Below, piece by piece: positions 52,390-60,926 of a stretch of DNA of 64,000 bases. The stretch is from positions 1 to 64,000 of the forward strand of contig CANHIS010000006.1 of NCBI GenBank assembly GCA_947460255.1. Reading direction: 5' to 3'. Numbering within the stretch: the stretch's first letter is position 1; each line of letters starts with the position of its first letter. The notes beneath the pieces are model-generated. The model did not search any database and was not told the origin of the DNA. It worked only from the letters and a program-made list of their open reading frames with translations. Both the position numbers and the translations under genes were made by a program. This stretch comes from Bacteroidota bacterium. Lineage in GTDB: Bacteria > Bacteroidota > Bacteroidia > M30B66.

Positions 52390-54674
52390 TACTTCACATA
52401 TATTTCGTCGAACATCATCCAGGAAGATTCGCCAGCTCCGGCTTTCCCATCTGGGATTTTGCCGGGATTCTTGGCTTCGATGCGTACATAACGAGCGTTC
52501 TTTCCGATGAATTTAAAATGAACCTTACGAAGAGTCGACTTCGGTGATAGTTGAGTTGCTACAGCTTGGTAATTCAAACCATCCTCCGAAACGGAAATCT
52601 TCCATGCACTAGGTTCGTAAATCCAATTCATGTGATCGACCAATTGTCCGATCGACACTTCCGAGATGCTCATTTTTGCACCTAAATCCACTGTCATTTC
52701 AACATCGTCGCCACTCCAGCCTAACCATTCGCTGTTGATTCTCGGTAAGGTTGCCGAAACGCCGTCGGTGAGTGTTCCAGATCCACTGCCAGGGTAATGT
52801 TTCGATGGCTGTGTTTTTAACGTGACTGCTTTCGCCGTTGCACGGCTCATAAACAAAGGCAAAAAGCCCACAACCGTTTTCGTTTCATCACCGGCAATCC
52901 AGGCTTCGATAGTCATTCTTTCCTGAGGCACTTGTTGGATGGAAATTGGAATCTCGCCCTTCCCTTCTTGGGCAGGCAAAAGGATCGACATGTCGGCTTG
53001 TAAAATTCTATAGTTCAGTTGTTTGTCGGGCGATGGAGGATCGAGTTTCATCCGCAATTCTCCGTTTTTCGAGAAGGTGGTGATTTGAGGACGGCGGAAA
53101 CTCACGCTGTAGTTGAACCCTTTATTTTCATAGGTTTCTTCCAAGCTTTCTATCCGCCTGAAAAAATCTGCATAATCTCGTTTTTCTGGATAGCTCCAAA
53201 GTACTTCCGCCATGGCTGCCATCCGCGGTAGCGCCATATACTCAACGTGTTCTTTGTTTGGGATATATTCAGTCCACACATTTGCCTGAGCACCAAGAAT
53301 ATACTTCCGTTCTTCAGCATTCAAATCTGCAGGAATTGGATCATATTGATACACTTTTTCGAGCGGAGTAAATCCGCCGATGGCGACCGTTTCTTGCCGA
53401 GGATTTCCCTGATAATGGTCGAAATAGCAATGAGATCCGGGCGTCATCACCACGGGATGTTTTAACCGTGCAGCTTCGATGCCGCCTTCTGTTCCTCGCC
53501 AGCTCATCACAGCAGCATTAGGCGCTAAACCTCCTTCCAAGATCTCGTCCCATCCTATGATTTGGCGGCCTTTTGCATTCAGGTATTTCTCCATGCGCTG
53601 AATGAAATAACTCTGCAACTCATGCTCATCCTTTAGCTTTTCGTCTTGGATGCGTTTCTGACAATTCTTGCAGGTTTTCCAGCGTGTTTTAGGGCATTCG
53701 TCGCCGCCAATGTGAATGAATTTTCCAGGAAAAAGTGTGCATACTTCATCGAGCACTTTTTCTAGAAATTGAAAGGTTTCTTCCTTCGGACAAAACACAT
53801 CATCAAAAACGCCCCATTTTCCGGGCACGGTGAATGGTCCGCCATTGCAAGAAAACTCAGGATAGGCGGTAAGTGCAGCCATGGCATGACCAGGCATTTC
53901 GATTTCTGGAACGATGGTGATTTTGCGCAGTGTGGCATATTGAACAACTTCACGGATTTCCGCTTGCGTGTAGAAACCACCGTATCGCAAAGAATCATAA
54001 CGATGTTCGCTGTAATGCCCAACCATCGAAGAATTTCGCCATCCACCGATTTCGGTGAGCTTAGGGAATTGTTTGATTTCGATGCGCCAACCTTGGTCGT
54101 CGGTCAAGTGCCAATGAAACACATTCATTTTGTGGAGCGCGATCATGTCGATGTAGCGCTTGATGAATTCGATCGGGAAGAAATGCCGCGAAACGTCGAG
54201 GTGCATCCCGCGCCAAGCGAACCGAGGGAAATCACCACGGATTAAAGTTTCTTGGACGACTAATCTTTTATCGCCACGCAATGTGCACAATTGGAGCAGC
54301 GACTGGATGCCATAAAAAATCCCAGTTTTAGATGTGGCTGAAATGAACACTTCGTTTTCGCTGGTCCTCAATGAATACCAGCCTTCTGGAAGCAAAGTGT
54401 CGGGATTAAAAAGTTGTAAAACGATCGGGATCGACAAAGAATCAGATCGAAATACTTCACTAGGATTTTGTTTCGCTCTTTCTCTTAAAGAAGCCCGCAA
54501 ATAATCAATCTCAAAGGAAAGATTTTCGGGTGTTGTTGTGCGTATTTTGGAAGCCGTAATGTCGAAAAACATGCTGCCATATGTAACGTTAACCGGTTGT
54601 GGCACGATGGCAGATTGCCCATGAAGCACTACCGACAAAAAACTGCCTACAATCAGTAAAACGAATTTGATCAT
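52389..54674 (-). CDS. GH20 beta-N-acetylhexosaminidase with C-terminal discoidin-like domain
   Basis: This 761-residue exported protein has a signal peptide (about 1-20). An N-terminal GH20b-like domain leads to a GH20 barrel in which the catalytic Asp-Glu pair is in HIGGDECPKTRW (D325-E326). Substrate loop motifs DDQGWRIEIKQFPKL and PEIEMPGHA are present. The C-terminal 130 residues (VDLGAKMSISEVSIGQLVD ... NARYVRIEAKN) look like an F5/8-type carbohydrate-binding domain. It removes terminal beta-GlcNAc or GalNAc from glycans or chitin oligomers. It overlaps the ROK kinase gene by four bases and AGA by one. Confidence 0.94.
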   Translation of the reverse strand: MIKFVLLIVGSFLSVVLHGQSAIVPQPVNVTYGSMFFDITASKIRTTTPENLSFEIDYLRASLRERAKQNPSEVFRSDSLSIPIVLQLFNPDTLLPEGWYSLRTSENEVFISATSKTGIFYGIQSLLQLCTLRGDKRLVVQETLIRGDFPRFAWRGMHLDVSRHFFPIEFIKRYIDMIALHKMNVFHWHLTDDQGWRIEIKQFPKLTEIGGWRNSSMVGHYSEHRYDSLRYGGFYTQAEIREVVQYATLRKITIVPEIEMPGHAMAALTAYPEFSCNGGPFTVPGKWGVFDDVFCPKEETFQFLEKVLDEVCTLFPGKFIHIGGDECPKTRWKTCKNCQKRIQDEKLKDEHELQSYFIQRMEKYLNAKGRQIIGWDEILEGGLAPNAAVMSWRGTEGGIEAARLKHPVVMTPGSHCYFDHYQGNPRQETVAIGGFTPLEKVYQYDPIPADLNAEERKYILGAQANVWTEYIPNKEHVEYMALPRMAAMAEVLWSYPEKRDYADFFRRIESLEETYENKGFNYSVSFRRPQITTFSKNGELRMKLDPPSPDKQLNYRILQADMSILLPAQEGKGEIPISIQQVPQERMTIEAWIAGDETKTVVGFLPLFMSRATAKAVTLKTQPSKHYPGSGSGTLTDGVSATLPRINSEWLGWSGDDVEMTVDLGAKMSISEVSIGQLVDHMNWIYEPSAWKISVSEDGLNYQAVATQLSPKSTLRKVHFKFIGKNARYVRIEAKNPGKIPDGKAGAGESSWMMFDEIYVK

Positions 54675-55612
54675 TCTTTGAATGCTTCTCTGTAAATAAG
54701 CGATGCCGAACCGAGCAATGCTGCATCGCTTTCGTGAAGTTCAGAAATTTTAATCTTGATTTTTCCGCGGTAAATATTTAGCAAATTGGCTTCGAAAGCT
54801 TCTCTAACTGGGTTTAGCAGTAGATCTCCAGCTTTCACAAGGCCACCAAAAAGGATGATCATTTCCGGACTTGTAATGGCTGCGAAATTCGACAAAGCAT
54901 AACCCAACATTTCACCTGTAAATCGGTAAGCCTCTTGCGCTTCTGGTTCTCCTTCGAGTGCTCTACGGGTAATTTCTTTGGAATCGACAGTTTCAGCTGC
55001 ATCTGGCTTCAATTCATGGTAGGTACGCACAATTCCAGTAGCGGAGCAATAGGTTTCGAGGCAACCGTGGCGACCACATCCGCAGAGCCGGCCATTTCTT
55101 TCCACGAGCACATGACCGAGTTCACCGGCAAATCCATCATGGCCATAAATCATTTCTCCGTTTGCCACGATGCCGCTTCCTAAACCTGTTCCTAGCGTAA
55201 TGACAAGGAAGTTTCTTGATCCGCGGGCAGCGCCAAACATTTGCTCACCTAGCGCGGCAGCTTTTGCATCGTTTGTAATCTTTGCATGAGTGCCGAGCGC
55301 ATCAGAGAACATTTTCTCCAATGGCACCAAACCTTTCCATGAAAGATTGGGTGCGTATTCAACCATTCCGGTGTATGGATTGGCATTGGGCGCACCGATT
55401 CCGGCTCCAAGCAAGCGAATGCCTGGATATTGTTTTTGTAACGACTGAAGTTGTTGTTTTAAATCGGCGCTAACAGCGTGTACAAGTTCATCGGCTTCAG
55501 CAAATTGCCTAGTTCCAAGAGTTCCTTTACTGAGCACTTTACCTTCTCTGCTAACCAGTCCGAATGAGGTATTTGTGCCTCCAATATCTATTCCCGCAAC
55601 GGCTTCGTTCAT
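54671..55612 (-). CDS. ROK-family sugar kinase (likely N-acetylglucosamine/glucose kinase)
   Basis: This 313-residue ROK protein has the ATP-binding DIGGTNTSFGLV at the N-terminus, ITNDAKAAALGE (catalytic Asp), LGTGLGSGIVANG, and the zinc site GHVLVERNGRLCGCGRHGCLE (one Cys pair plus Cys and His). No DNA-binding domain is present, so it is an enzyme rather than a repressor. It is the first gene of an overlapping unit with GH20 hexosaminidase and AGA, which favours N-acetylglucosamine as substrate; glucose is also possible. The start at 55612 gives a normal length. Confidence 0.9.
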   Translation of the reverse strand: MNEAVAGIDIGGTNTSFGLVSREGKVLSKGTLGTRQFAEADELVHAVSADLKQQLQSLQKQYPGIRLLGAGIGAPNANPYTGMVEYAPNLSWKGLVPLEKMFSDALGTHAKITNDAKAAALGEQMFGAARGSRNFLVITLGTGLGSGIVANGEMIYGHDGFAGELGHVLVERNGRLCGCGRHGCLETYCSATGIVRTYHELKPDAAETVDSKEITRRALEGEPEAQEAYRFTGEMLGYALSNFAAITSPEMIILFGGLVKAGDLLLNPVREAFEANLLNIYRGKIKIKISELHESDAALLGSASLIYREAFKE

Positions 55613-55730
55613 GAATACTTTACAATTGTTGGTCTTCGAAGCTTAAAGAAAATAAATAGCAGCGTCGAATGAGTGCGACAAGGTAAGAAAAACGAAAAAT
55701 GAAACGATATACCTTATTGTAATTTATACA

Positions 55731-56843
55731 CTAAAAGGCATCATTGATTCGGATATAGAAGCCAGTGCCGCCTTCATTGTTAAAGGCAAAATCGACTCTG
55801 GCAAATATGGCTTCTTTTTTATTGAGCAAAATTCTCAAGCCGCCGCCGCCGGTAAACTTAATGGTTGAAAGCTTAAAGAGATCAATTTCAGGCGCAACTT
55901 CACCCGCTGAGAAAAAGGCTGATGCATGAATGAATTTGTAAATCGGCTGTCGCCACTCCACTTGAGCTGCGAGGTAATTCTTGTCGCGGAATCGCCCTTC
56001 GAAATAGCCACGCATCAAAAATGCACTTCCCAACCTTGGCAATTCACGAAAGGGTAAATCGCCATTGCTGAAATTCCCAAAGGCCTGAAAAGCCAGCACT
56101 TGAAACGGCTTTTTGATCGGCAAATAATACCTAAAATCGGCTTGCCATTCAGTGAAACGGTGCGTCCCTCCGGCAAATTTGTCAAATCCAGCCCAATATA
56201 AATCAGCATACCAACCTTTTTGTGGTGAAAATGGATTGTCGCGAAAATCCGCTTGAATGTTGGGTCCAAGTCCGGCAATTACTGAGCCAGTGCCGCCTTC
56301 AACAGTGGTTATATCGCCTAAAGCAGAAAATTGGTAATCGGTCCACGACAATTCAAAGATATTTGAATATCTAAATTGCGCACCAGCAAACCAGTTTCCT
56401 TTGATTTTCCGGAGCAATTTCGCCTGCAGATAAAGGCGTTGGTAGCTGAGATCTGATTTCCCAATTGCAGCTGTTTGCGGCCCAATTCCCCAATAATGAT
56501 CAGTAAAATTCAAATAACCTGCTCTTCCGCGAAAAATGTATTTCTCGTTTGGCGTAAAAACATTCCAAATAGGTTCTAAAATAAATTGCCGTTTAGTGGT
56601 GTAAGCGATTTGGAGATAAATATTGGATGATCTTGTGAGCGTATCTTTGCCTGCTTTAAAGAAATAGTTACCTGCGAAACCTATTTTCAATCCAGTTTCA
56701 GGACTGTTTTGAATGATTGGATTACCGATAAAACGAAGATTTTTCCCAAAGATATTTTCAGGATCGTACCACTTTTTCTTTTCCTGTGCTTGGGCACTGA
56801 AAAAAATGAGGCAAAAAAGAAAAAAGGTCGAAAGTTGTTTCAT
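55731..56843 (-). CDS. BamA/TamA-type outer membrane barrel protein without POTRA domains
   Basis: This 370-residue protein has a signal peptide (STFFLFCLIFFSAQAQ). Most of the rest is a surface-antigen-type (Omp85 C-terminal) 16-strand-like beta barrel: motifs DFRDNPFSPQKGWYADLYW (the conserved 'D.R.nP..P..G') and a C-terminal Phe (INDAF) that fits barrel-assembly recognition. No POTRA repeats precede the barrel, so it is not BamA itself. Function is unknown; such short barrels in Bacteroidota often act as transporters. It stands alone, with a 118-base gap to the ROK gene. Confidence 0.75.
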   Translation of the reverse strand: MKQLSTFFLFCLIFFSAQAQEKKKWYDPENIFGKNLRFIGNPIIQNSPETGLKIGFAGNYFFKAGKDTLTRSSNIYLQIAYTTKRQFILEPIWNVFTPNEKYIFRGRAGYLNFTDHYWGIGPQTAAIGKSDLSYQRLYLQAKLLRKIKGNWFAGAQFRYSNIFELSWTDYQFSALGDITTVEGGTGSVIAGLGPNIQADFRDNPFSPQKGWYADLYWAGFDKFAGGTHRFTEWQADFRYYLPIKKPFQVLAFQAFGNFSNGDLPFRELPRLGSAFLMRGYFEGRFRDKNYLAAQVEWRQPIYKFIHASAFFSAGEVAPEIDLFKLSTIKFTGGGGLRILLNKKEAIFARVDFAFNNEGGTGFYIRINDAF

Positions 56844-56946
56844 TCGATTATCGGCGCTGAAAGATAATACGTGAACGTCAAAATTGTTCGACCGCCCGAA
56901 TAATCATGCCCAATGCTGGGATGTTTGAATAAGTCAGTTAATTCGC

Positions 56947-56954
56947 TACTTTTG
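56947..56954 (+). promoter_or_regulatory. promoter of tRNA-Ser
   Basis: TACTTTTG (-7) is preceded by TTG at 56925-56927 with a 19-base spacer, the best full Bacteroidota promoter in the window. The tRNA starts 16 bases after the box. Confidence 0.6.
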
Positions 56955-56969
56955 CAGCCCCAAATAACT

Positions 56970-57059
56970 GGAGACTTGTCCGAGTGGTTGAAGGAGCAAG
57001 CCTGGAAAGTTTGTATACGGGTAACTGTATCGAGGGTTCGAATCCCTCAGTCTCCGCCA
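56970..57059 (+). tRNA. tRNA-Ser (anticodon GGA)
   Basis: This is a class II tRNA. The acceptor stem GGAGACT pairs with AGTCTCC, the anticodon loop contains GGA (CTGGAAA), and a long variable arm (TATACGGGTAACTGTA) is typical of tRNA-Ser. The T arm is GAGGG-TTCGAAT-CCCTC. The discriminator is G and CCA is encoded at 57057-57059. It is followed at once by a terminator that also ends the convergent GH2 gene. Confidence 0.95.
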
Positions 57060-57062
57060 GAT

Positions 57063-57087
57063 AAAGCCTGCTTCGCGCAGGTTTTTT
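57063..57087 (+). terminator. terminator of tRNA-Ser
   Basis: CCTGC pairs with GCAGG around TTCGC, with flanking A and T residues extending the stem, followed by a T-run (57082-57087). The T-run overlaps the last base of the beta-mannosidase stop codon on the opposite strand. Confidence 0.85.
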
Positions 57088-59048
57088 CATTTTTTCTGGA
57101 TCGGTAATTTCACATTCCCGTCCATATCAAGCAAGCTCCACGACATCACAGGCGAAACATCATTCAGTTGCCACCACAAATTGCCCATGCAACGGCCATT
57201 GGTAGGTTTCAAGAGCTGTTTCATTTTCGTATAATGCCATTTTTGAATCTCTTGAGAAGAAAGAATGGTTTCTTCCAGCGAAGCTGAAGGATAGCCTTTC
57301 GATTGGATGTATCGCTTGAGTGTCGACAAACCTTTGTAGCTCAATACCAAAGATTCTTGTTGGATTTCGGCCGGCTCTAAACCCAAGTACTTTTCTAAAA
57401 TTTTCAACGGGGGAAGCGATGGGAAACCGTATTCACTCATAAATCTCGGAATCCGCTGACTGACGGCATCAAAAGGCAATCCACCATGCCAAATGCCCCA
57501 ATCGTGGTTGTCGCCTCGCGTGAAATCTTCTGGTTTACCCCAGTTCGAAATGGGTGATGAAGCCAAATAATTCATTTGCGCTGAAACGCTACCAATCGTT
57601 TTCGGAATTTGATCTTGAAACAACCTTTCATAACTCGAATTCAAGCGGTTGAGCGTTGCTTCAGAATACTTGTATTTCTGCGCCCAGCCCCAGTTTTTTC
57701 GGGCAACATCGATTTCGTTGTTTCCACAAATCAAAGCTAGAGAAGGGTGATGGATCAATCGGAAAGTTTGTTGCTTCACTTCCTCTTTCACATTGTCTTC
57801 AAAAGCTTTTTGATCAGGATAATAGCTGCAGGCGAACATCAAATCTTGCCATATCATCACACCAGCGGTGTCGGCCCAATCATGAAAGGCTTCAGGTAGA
57901 TAGGTTCCTCCACCCCAAATTCGCAGCATGTTCATTTTCGAATCCAACACATATTGAAGTTCCTTGGTTGAAAGTCCCGCCGAACGGTCGTTTTCGAAAG
58001 GTTCATTGGGCATCACCACATTGGCGCCTTCCATGTAAATCGCCTTTCCATTCACCGAGAAATAGAACGATTGCCCGATCGAATCTTTCTCCTGCACCAG
58101 CTTTACCGTTCGAACCGCATACCGTGAAATCACACTGTCGAGCACCTCGTTTTTGGCATTCGAAACATACACTGTAATCGGATAAAACGGTCGATTTCCG
58201 TAACCATTGGGCCACCAAAGTTGTGGGTTCGAATGCGTGAAATTGAAAGATTGGAATTCGCCATCAACTTTAATTTTGGAGGTCTTTCCAAATGTGCCTT
58301 TCGCATGAAGAAATAGCGGTTGCTTTCCAGCATTTCGAACCTGAACATGCACTTTCATTTCAGCATTAGAAGAATCTAGGCGAAGCGTTTCCACGGAAAC
58401 TTTACGAATCGCCGTGATGGTTCCAAAATGCAACTGCGGACAAACCCGAAATCCGGTATAAATTTCTGGAAAGGCAAAATCCCAACCGAATTCCTGCTGT
58501 GGTTGACGAATGTAGGGGGATGTTTTGATTGAATCCGATTGATTGTCAGAAGGATAATCAATCGCCTGTAGAGTTCCTCCATGCAAAATCGTTTCACGCG
58601 GAGGTGCAAATTTGATTTCCAATAGGTTGCCTTTTGCTTGAAGCAATTGTGGATCAATTCGAAAAGTGAACTGTCGGAAAGCATTGTTGGTCTTGCCAAT
58701 CAGCACGCGGTTGATCCAAATCTCGGTGAACGTTTGCAGGTAGTTCAATTCGAGCTCGACCACCTGCGATTTGAGCTGTTTCGGTGTGAGGTCGAAAGCG
58801 GTTTGAACGGTATGTTCGATGGATGCCACAGAATCGTGGAAGGCTCTGCTTTCTTTGCTAAATCGAGGTTTCAGTGTTTCCTCTGATTGGGCTTCACGAA
58901 TTACTTGAAGAATATTTCTGGCACCACGAAAAGCGATGGGAGAATTGATTCCTTCGTTGCTCACCGACCATTGCGTGAGATATAGCGTGTCGGAGGCTTG
59001 AAGAGACAAGCCAATCAAACAAAAAATGATGTACAATGAAAATCGCAT
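57087..59048 (-). CDS. GH2-family beta-mannosidase, C-terminally short
   Basis: This 653-residue exported GH2 enzyme has a signal peptide (LYIIFCLIGLSLQA). A sugar-binding jelly-roll (FTEIWINRVLIGKTNN) leads to a TIM barrel. Both catalytic Glu candidates are present: acid/base in GNNE (about residue 441) and nucleophile in SEYGFPSLP (about 538). Typical beta-mannosidases have 820-870 residues, with two more C-terminal beta domains after the WQLNDVSPVMSWS segment. Here the protein stops about 18 residues past that segment, with its stop codon inside the tRNA-Ser terminator. The truncation looks real and probably reduces activity or stability. The start ATG at 59048 fits the signal peptide. Confidence 0.85.
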   Translation of the reverse strand: MRFSLYIIFCLIGLSLQASDTLYLTQWSVSNEGINSPIAFRGARNILQVIREAQSEETLKPRFSKESRAFHDSVASIEHTVQTAFDLTPKQLKSQVVELELNYLQTFTEIWINRVLIGKTNNAFRQFTFRIDPQLLQAKGNLLEIKFAPPRETILHGGTLQAIDYPSDNQSDSIKTSPYIRQPQQEFGWDFAFPEIYTGFRVCPQLHFGTITAIRKVSVETLRLDSSNAEMKVHVQVRNAGKQPLFLHAKGTFGKTSKIKVDGEFQSFNFTHSNPQLWWPNGYGNRPFYPITVYVSNAKNEVLDSVISRYAVRTVKLVQEKDSIGQSFYFSVNGKAIYMEGANVVMPNEPFENDRSAGLSTKELQYVLDSKMNMLRIWGGGTYLPEAFHDWADTAGVMIWQDLMFACSYYPDQKAFEDNVKEEVKQQTFRLIHHPSLALICGNNEIDVARKNWGWAQKYKYSEATLNRLNSSYERLFQDQIPKTIGSVSAQMNYLASSPISNWGKPEDFTRGDNHDWGIWHGGLPFDAVSQRIPRFMSEYGFPSLPPLKILEKYLGLEPAEIQQESLVLSYKGLSTLKRYIQSKGYPSASLEETILSSQEIQKWHYTKMKQLLKPTNGRCMGNLWWQLNDVSPVMSWSLLDMDGNVKLPIQKK

Positions 59049-59110
59049 CAGAAGACAGAATTGGCTAAATTAAACAATCGAAACACAAGGCTGGTAAATG
59101 GTCTAGGCAG

Positions 59111-59145
59111 TTTAGTTTACAGTAAACAGTTTACTGTAAACTAAA
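59111..59145. repeat. 35-base composite palindrome upstream of the beta-mannosidase
   Basis: A perfect 17-bp inverted repeat (TTTAGTTTACAGTAAAC at 59111-59127 against its complement at 59129-59145) surrounds one A. Inside it four 6-base units alternate: GTTTAC, GTAAAC, GTTTAC, GTAAAC, each separated by one base. It lies 63-97 bases upstream of the beta-mannosidase start and 53 bases downstream of cutC. No T-run follows, so an operator is more likely than a terminator. Confidence 0.6.
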
Positions 59146-59197
59146 TCTTCTGAAGAGCTTTTCTGTATTGCCTTTCAGACGAAATGACTTTAGCATT

Positions 59198-59956
59198 TCA
59201 TCGATCTGAATTACTCAATTCGACCAATTTTTCCATCATCGACTGCACTTTTTGGGGATCCGCTTCAGCGCGCAGGTATTCGTCCTGATCGCCATCTTTG
59301 CCCATGGTGATTTGTGGATTTCGAAATTGCATCGGAGAGGGGAAGTTGCTCGATGCAGAGGCATGAAAGTGACGGATTCCGACATTCCAAAGTGTTTCAA
59401 TTTGGTGAACATTGACGCCACTTCCTGCCATGATTTCGATACGACCATTGGCACGATCTAACATGCGATCTAACATTTCGATGCCTTCAAGTGCAGTATT
59501 TCTCGCGCCAGAACTCAAGATTCGTGTAACACCTAAGTCGATAAGTACATCAACAGCTTCTAACGGATTTAAACACATATCGATGGCGCGGTGAATGCAA
59601 AAAGTTAAAGGTCCAGCAGCGTATTTCAATTGTTGCAGCCGATTGATATCGAACGATCCATCTGGATGTAAAATCCCAGTCACAATGCCTTGAACGCCCA
59701 TGTTTCGGCACATTTCTATATCGCGTAGCATCTCGTTAAATTCACTTGTCGAGTAGCAAAAATCTCCCCCGCGAGGGCGAACAATAGGAAAAACGCCAAG
59801 ACCAGTAAACTGCAAAGCTTCTTGGATAAGCCCAAGGCTGGGCGTTGTGCCGCCTTCTAACCTTCCAGAACAAAGCTCAACGCGGTGTGCGTCGGCATGT
59901 GCAGCAATAGAAACGCTGTGAGAACTGTAAGCGCAAATTTCGAGTGAGAAGCTCAT
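59198..59956 (-). CDS. cutC: copper homeostasis protein CutC
   Basis: This is a 252-residue CutC-family protein with a TIM-barrel fold: LEICAYSSHSVSIAAHADAHRVELC at the N-terminus, GGTTPSLGLIQEAL, RPRGGDFCYS and GVTRILSSGARNTALEG are conserved family segments. Despite its name, a direct role in copper handling is unproven. An earlier in-frame ATG at 60028 would lie in the divergent gene, so 59956 is chosen. A TACTTTCG box (minus strand) lies 16 bases upstream of it. It has an intergenic palindrome downstream. Confidence 0.9.
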   Translation of the reverse strand: MSFSLEICAYSSHSVSIAAHADAHRVELCSGRLEGGTTPSLGLIQEALQFTGLGVFPIVRPRGGDFCYSTSEFNEMLRDIEMCRNMGVQGIVTGILHPDGSFDINRLQQLKYAAGPLTFCIHRAIDMCLNPLEAVDVLIDLGVTRILSSGARNTALEGIEMLDRMLDRANGRIEIMAGSGVNVHQIETLWNVGIRHFHASASSNFPSPMQFRNPQITMGKDGDQDEYLRAEADPQKVQSMMEKLVELSNSDR

Positions 59957-59993
59957 TGTTGATGGTGTTGAGCGAAAGTACTGTGTTTTGGTG

Positions 59994-60001
59994 TAATTTC
60001 G
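59994..60001 (+). promoter_or_regulatory. -7 promoter box of the DUF6922-AbiEii pair
   Basis: TAATTTCG resembles TAnnTTTG and is four bases from the ATG at 60006, so the mRNA is probably leaderless. Confidence 0.5.
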
Positions 60002-60005
60002 TGGT

Positions 60006-60308
60006 ATGACAAAACCCTTGAAGCCCAATTTAGATCCGAAGATTTTCTGGGATATTCGATTTGAGGAATTGGATTACGAGAAATATGCGAATTTCATCAT
60101 TGAGCGTGTATTTGAGCGTGGTGATGTGGAGGATATTCGTCAAACACGCAGATTCTATGGCGATGAAAAGGTGAAGGAGGCGCTTACAATGGCAAAGTGG
60201 CTAGCATCCTCAACGCTATCTTTGGCTAAAGCTGTTCTTGGTAATAACAATGAAGATTACAGATGTTACACGTTAATACAGTCGAATCCAACACATTTAG
60301 ATTATTGA
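60006..60308 (+). CDS. DUF6922-like protein, putative antitoxin-side partner
   Basis: This 100-residue protein has the motifs FWDIRFEELDYEKYANFIIERV, RGDVEDIRQTRRFYGDEKVKEAL and YRCYTLIQSNP at the C-terminus, matching the DUF6922 pattern known from Bacteroidota as I remember it. In many genomes these occur ahead of AbiEii-type nucleotidyltransferase toxin genes. Here the downstream gene starts 46 bases before this one ends, in another frame, so the pair is translationally coupled. It may serve as antitoxin or DNA-binding partner. The function is inferred from context only. Confidence 0.7.
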   Translation: MTKPLKPNLDPKIFWDIRFEELDYEKYANFIIERVFERGDVEDIRQTRRFYGDEKVKEALTMAKWLASSTLSLAKAVLGNNNEDYRCYTLIQSNPTHLDY

Positions 60309-60889
60309 ATCAATTAATGGAAGCTCCTTGTTTATCGAGCTTTTCATTGGTTGGTGGAACATGTCTTTCGTTAAGACACGGACATAGAATGTCGGTTGAT
60401 TTAGATTTATTTAGCACGAGTCAATTTGACAATGAGCAATTAAAAGAGGAATTATCTGAGAGTGGATTTCGTTTTTCAGAAACTTTTTATTCTAATCGAT
60501 TGGGATTGTTTGGCTTTTTAAATGGAATTAAAGTTGATTTTGTCCGCCACCATCAATTTAAAATGATTTCTCCCATTGAAAATGTAGACGGAATAAGGAT
60601 GTTTGGCGATCCTGATATTGTTGCAATGAAGATATCAGCAATACTCAGAAGAGCAGTTAAAAAAGACTTTTGGGATATTGTAGAACTATTAAATCATTAC
60701 AGTCTTGAAGAATTTATTGCATTTTATGAGAGCAAGTACCCTGATCAGCAATTGTTAATTACCATTCCACGTGCCTTGAGTTACTTCGATGATGCAGAAG
60801 AATCTCCAAACCCAAATTGCTTGAAAAACCTCACTTGGGAAGAAGTAAAACAAACCATTCAAAAGGCTGTTCGGGAGTATTTGAGTTAA
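60263..60889 (+). CDS. AbiEii/AbiGii-type nucleotidyltransferase (putative toxin)
   Basis: This 208-residue protein has the nucleotidyltransferase signature GGTCLSLRHGHRMSVDLDLF (Gly31-Gly32, Asp46 and Asp48 as metal-binding pair). It continues with GIKVDFVRHHQF and DIVAMKISAILRRAVKKDFWDI, features of AbiEii/type IV toxin-like proteins. Homologues transfer nucleotides to tRNA 3' ends or confer abortive infection. It overlaps the DUF6922 gene by 46 bases. Overlap and gene order are typical of toxin-antitoxin pairs. The activity is not proven. Confidence 0.8.
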   Translation: MLHVNTVESNTFRLLNQLMEAPCLSSFSLVGGTCLSLRHGHRMSVDLDLFSTSQFDNEQLKEELSESGFRFSETFYSNRLGLFGFLNGIKVDFVRHHQFKMISPIENVDGIRMFGDPDIVAMKISAILRRAVKKDFWDIVELLNHYSLEEFIAFYESKYPDQQLLITIPRALSYFDDAEESPNPNCLKNLTWEEVKQTIQKAVREYLS

Positions 60890-60926
60890 TGATTGAGAAA
60901 AAACTAGTTTGCCTTATATTTAGGCC

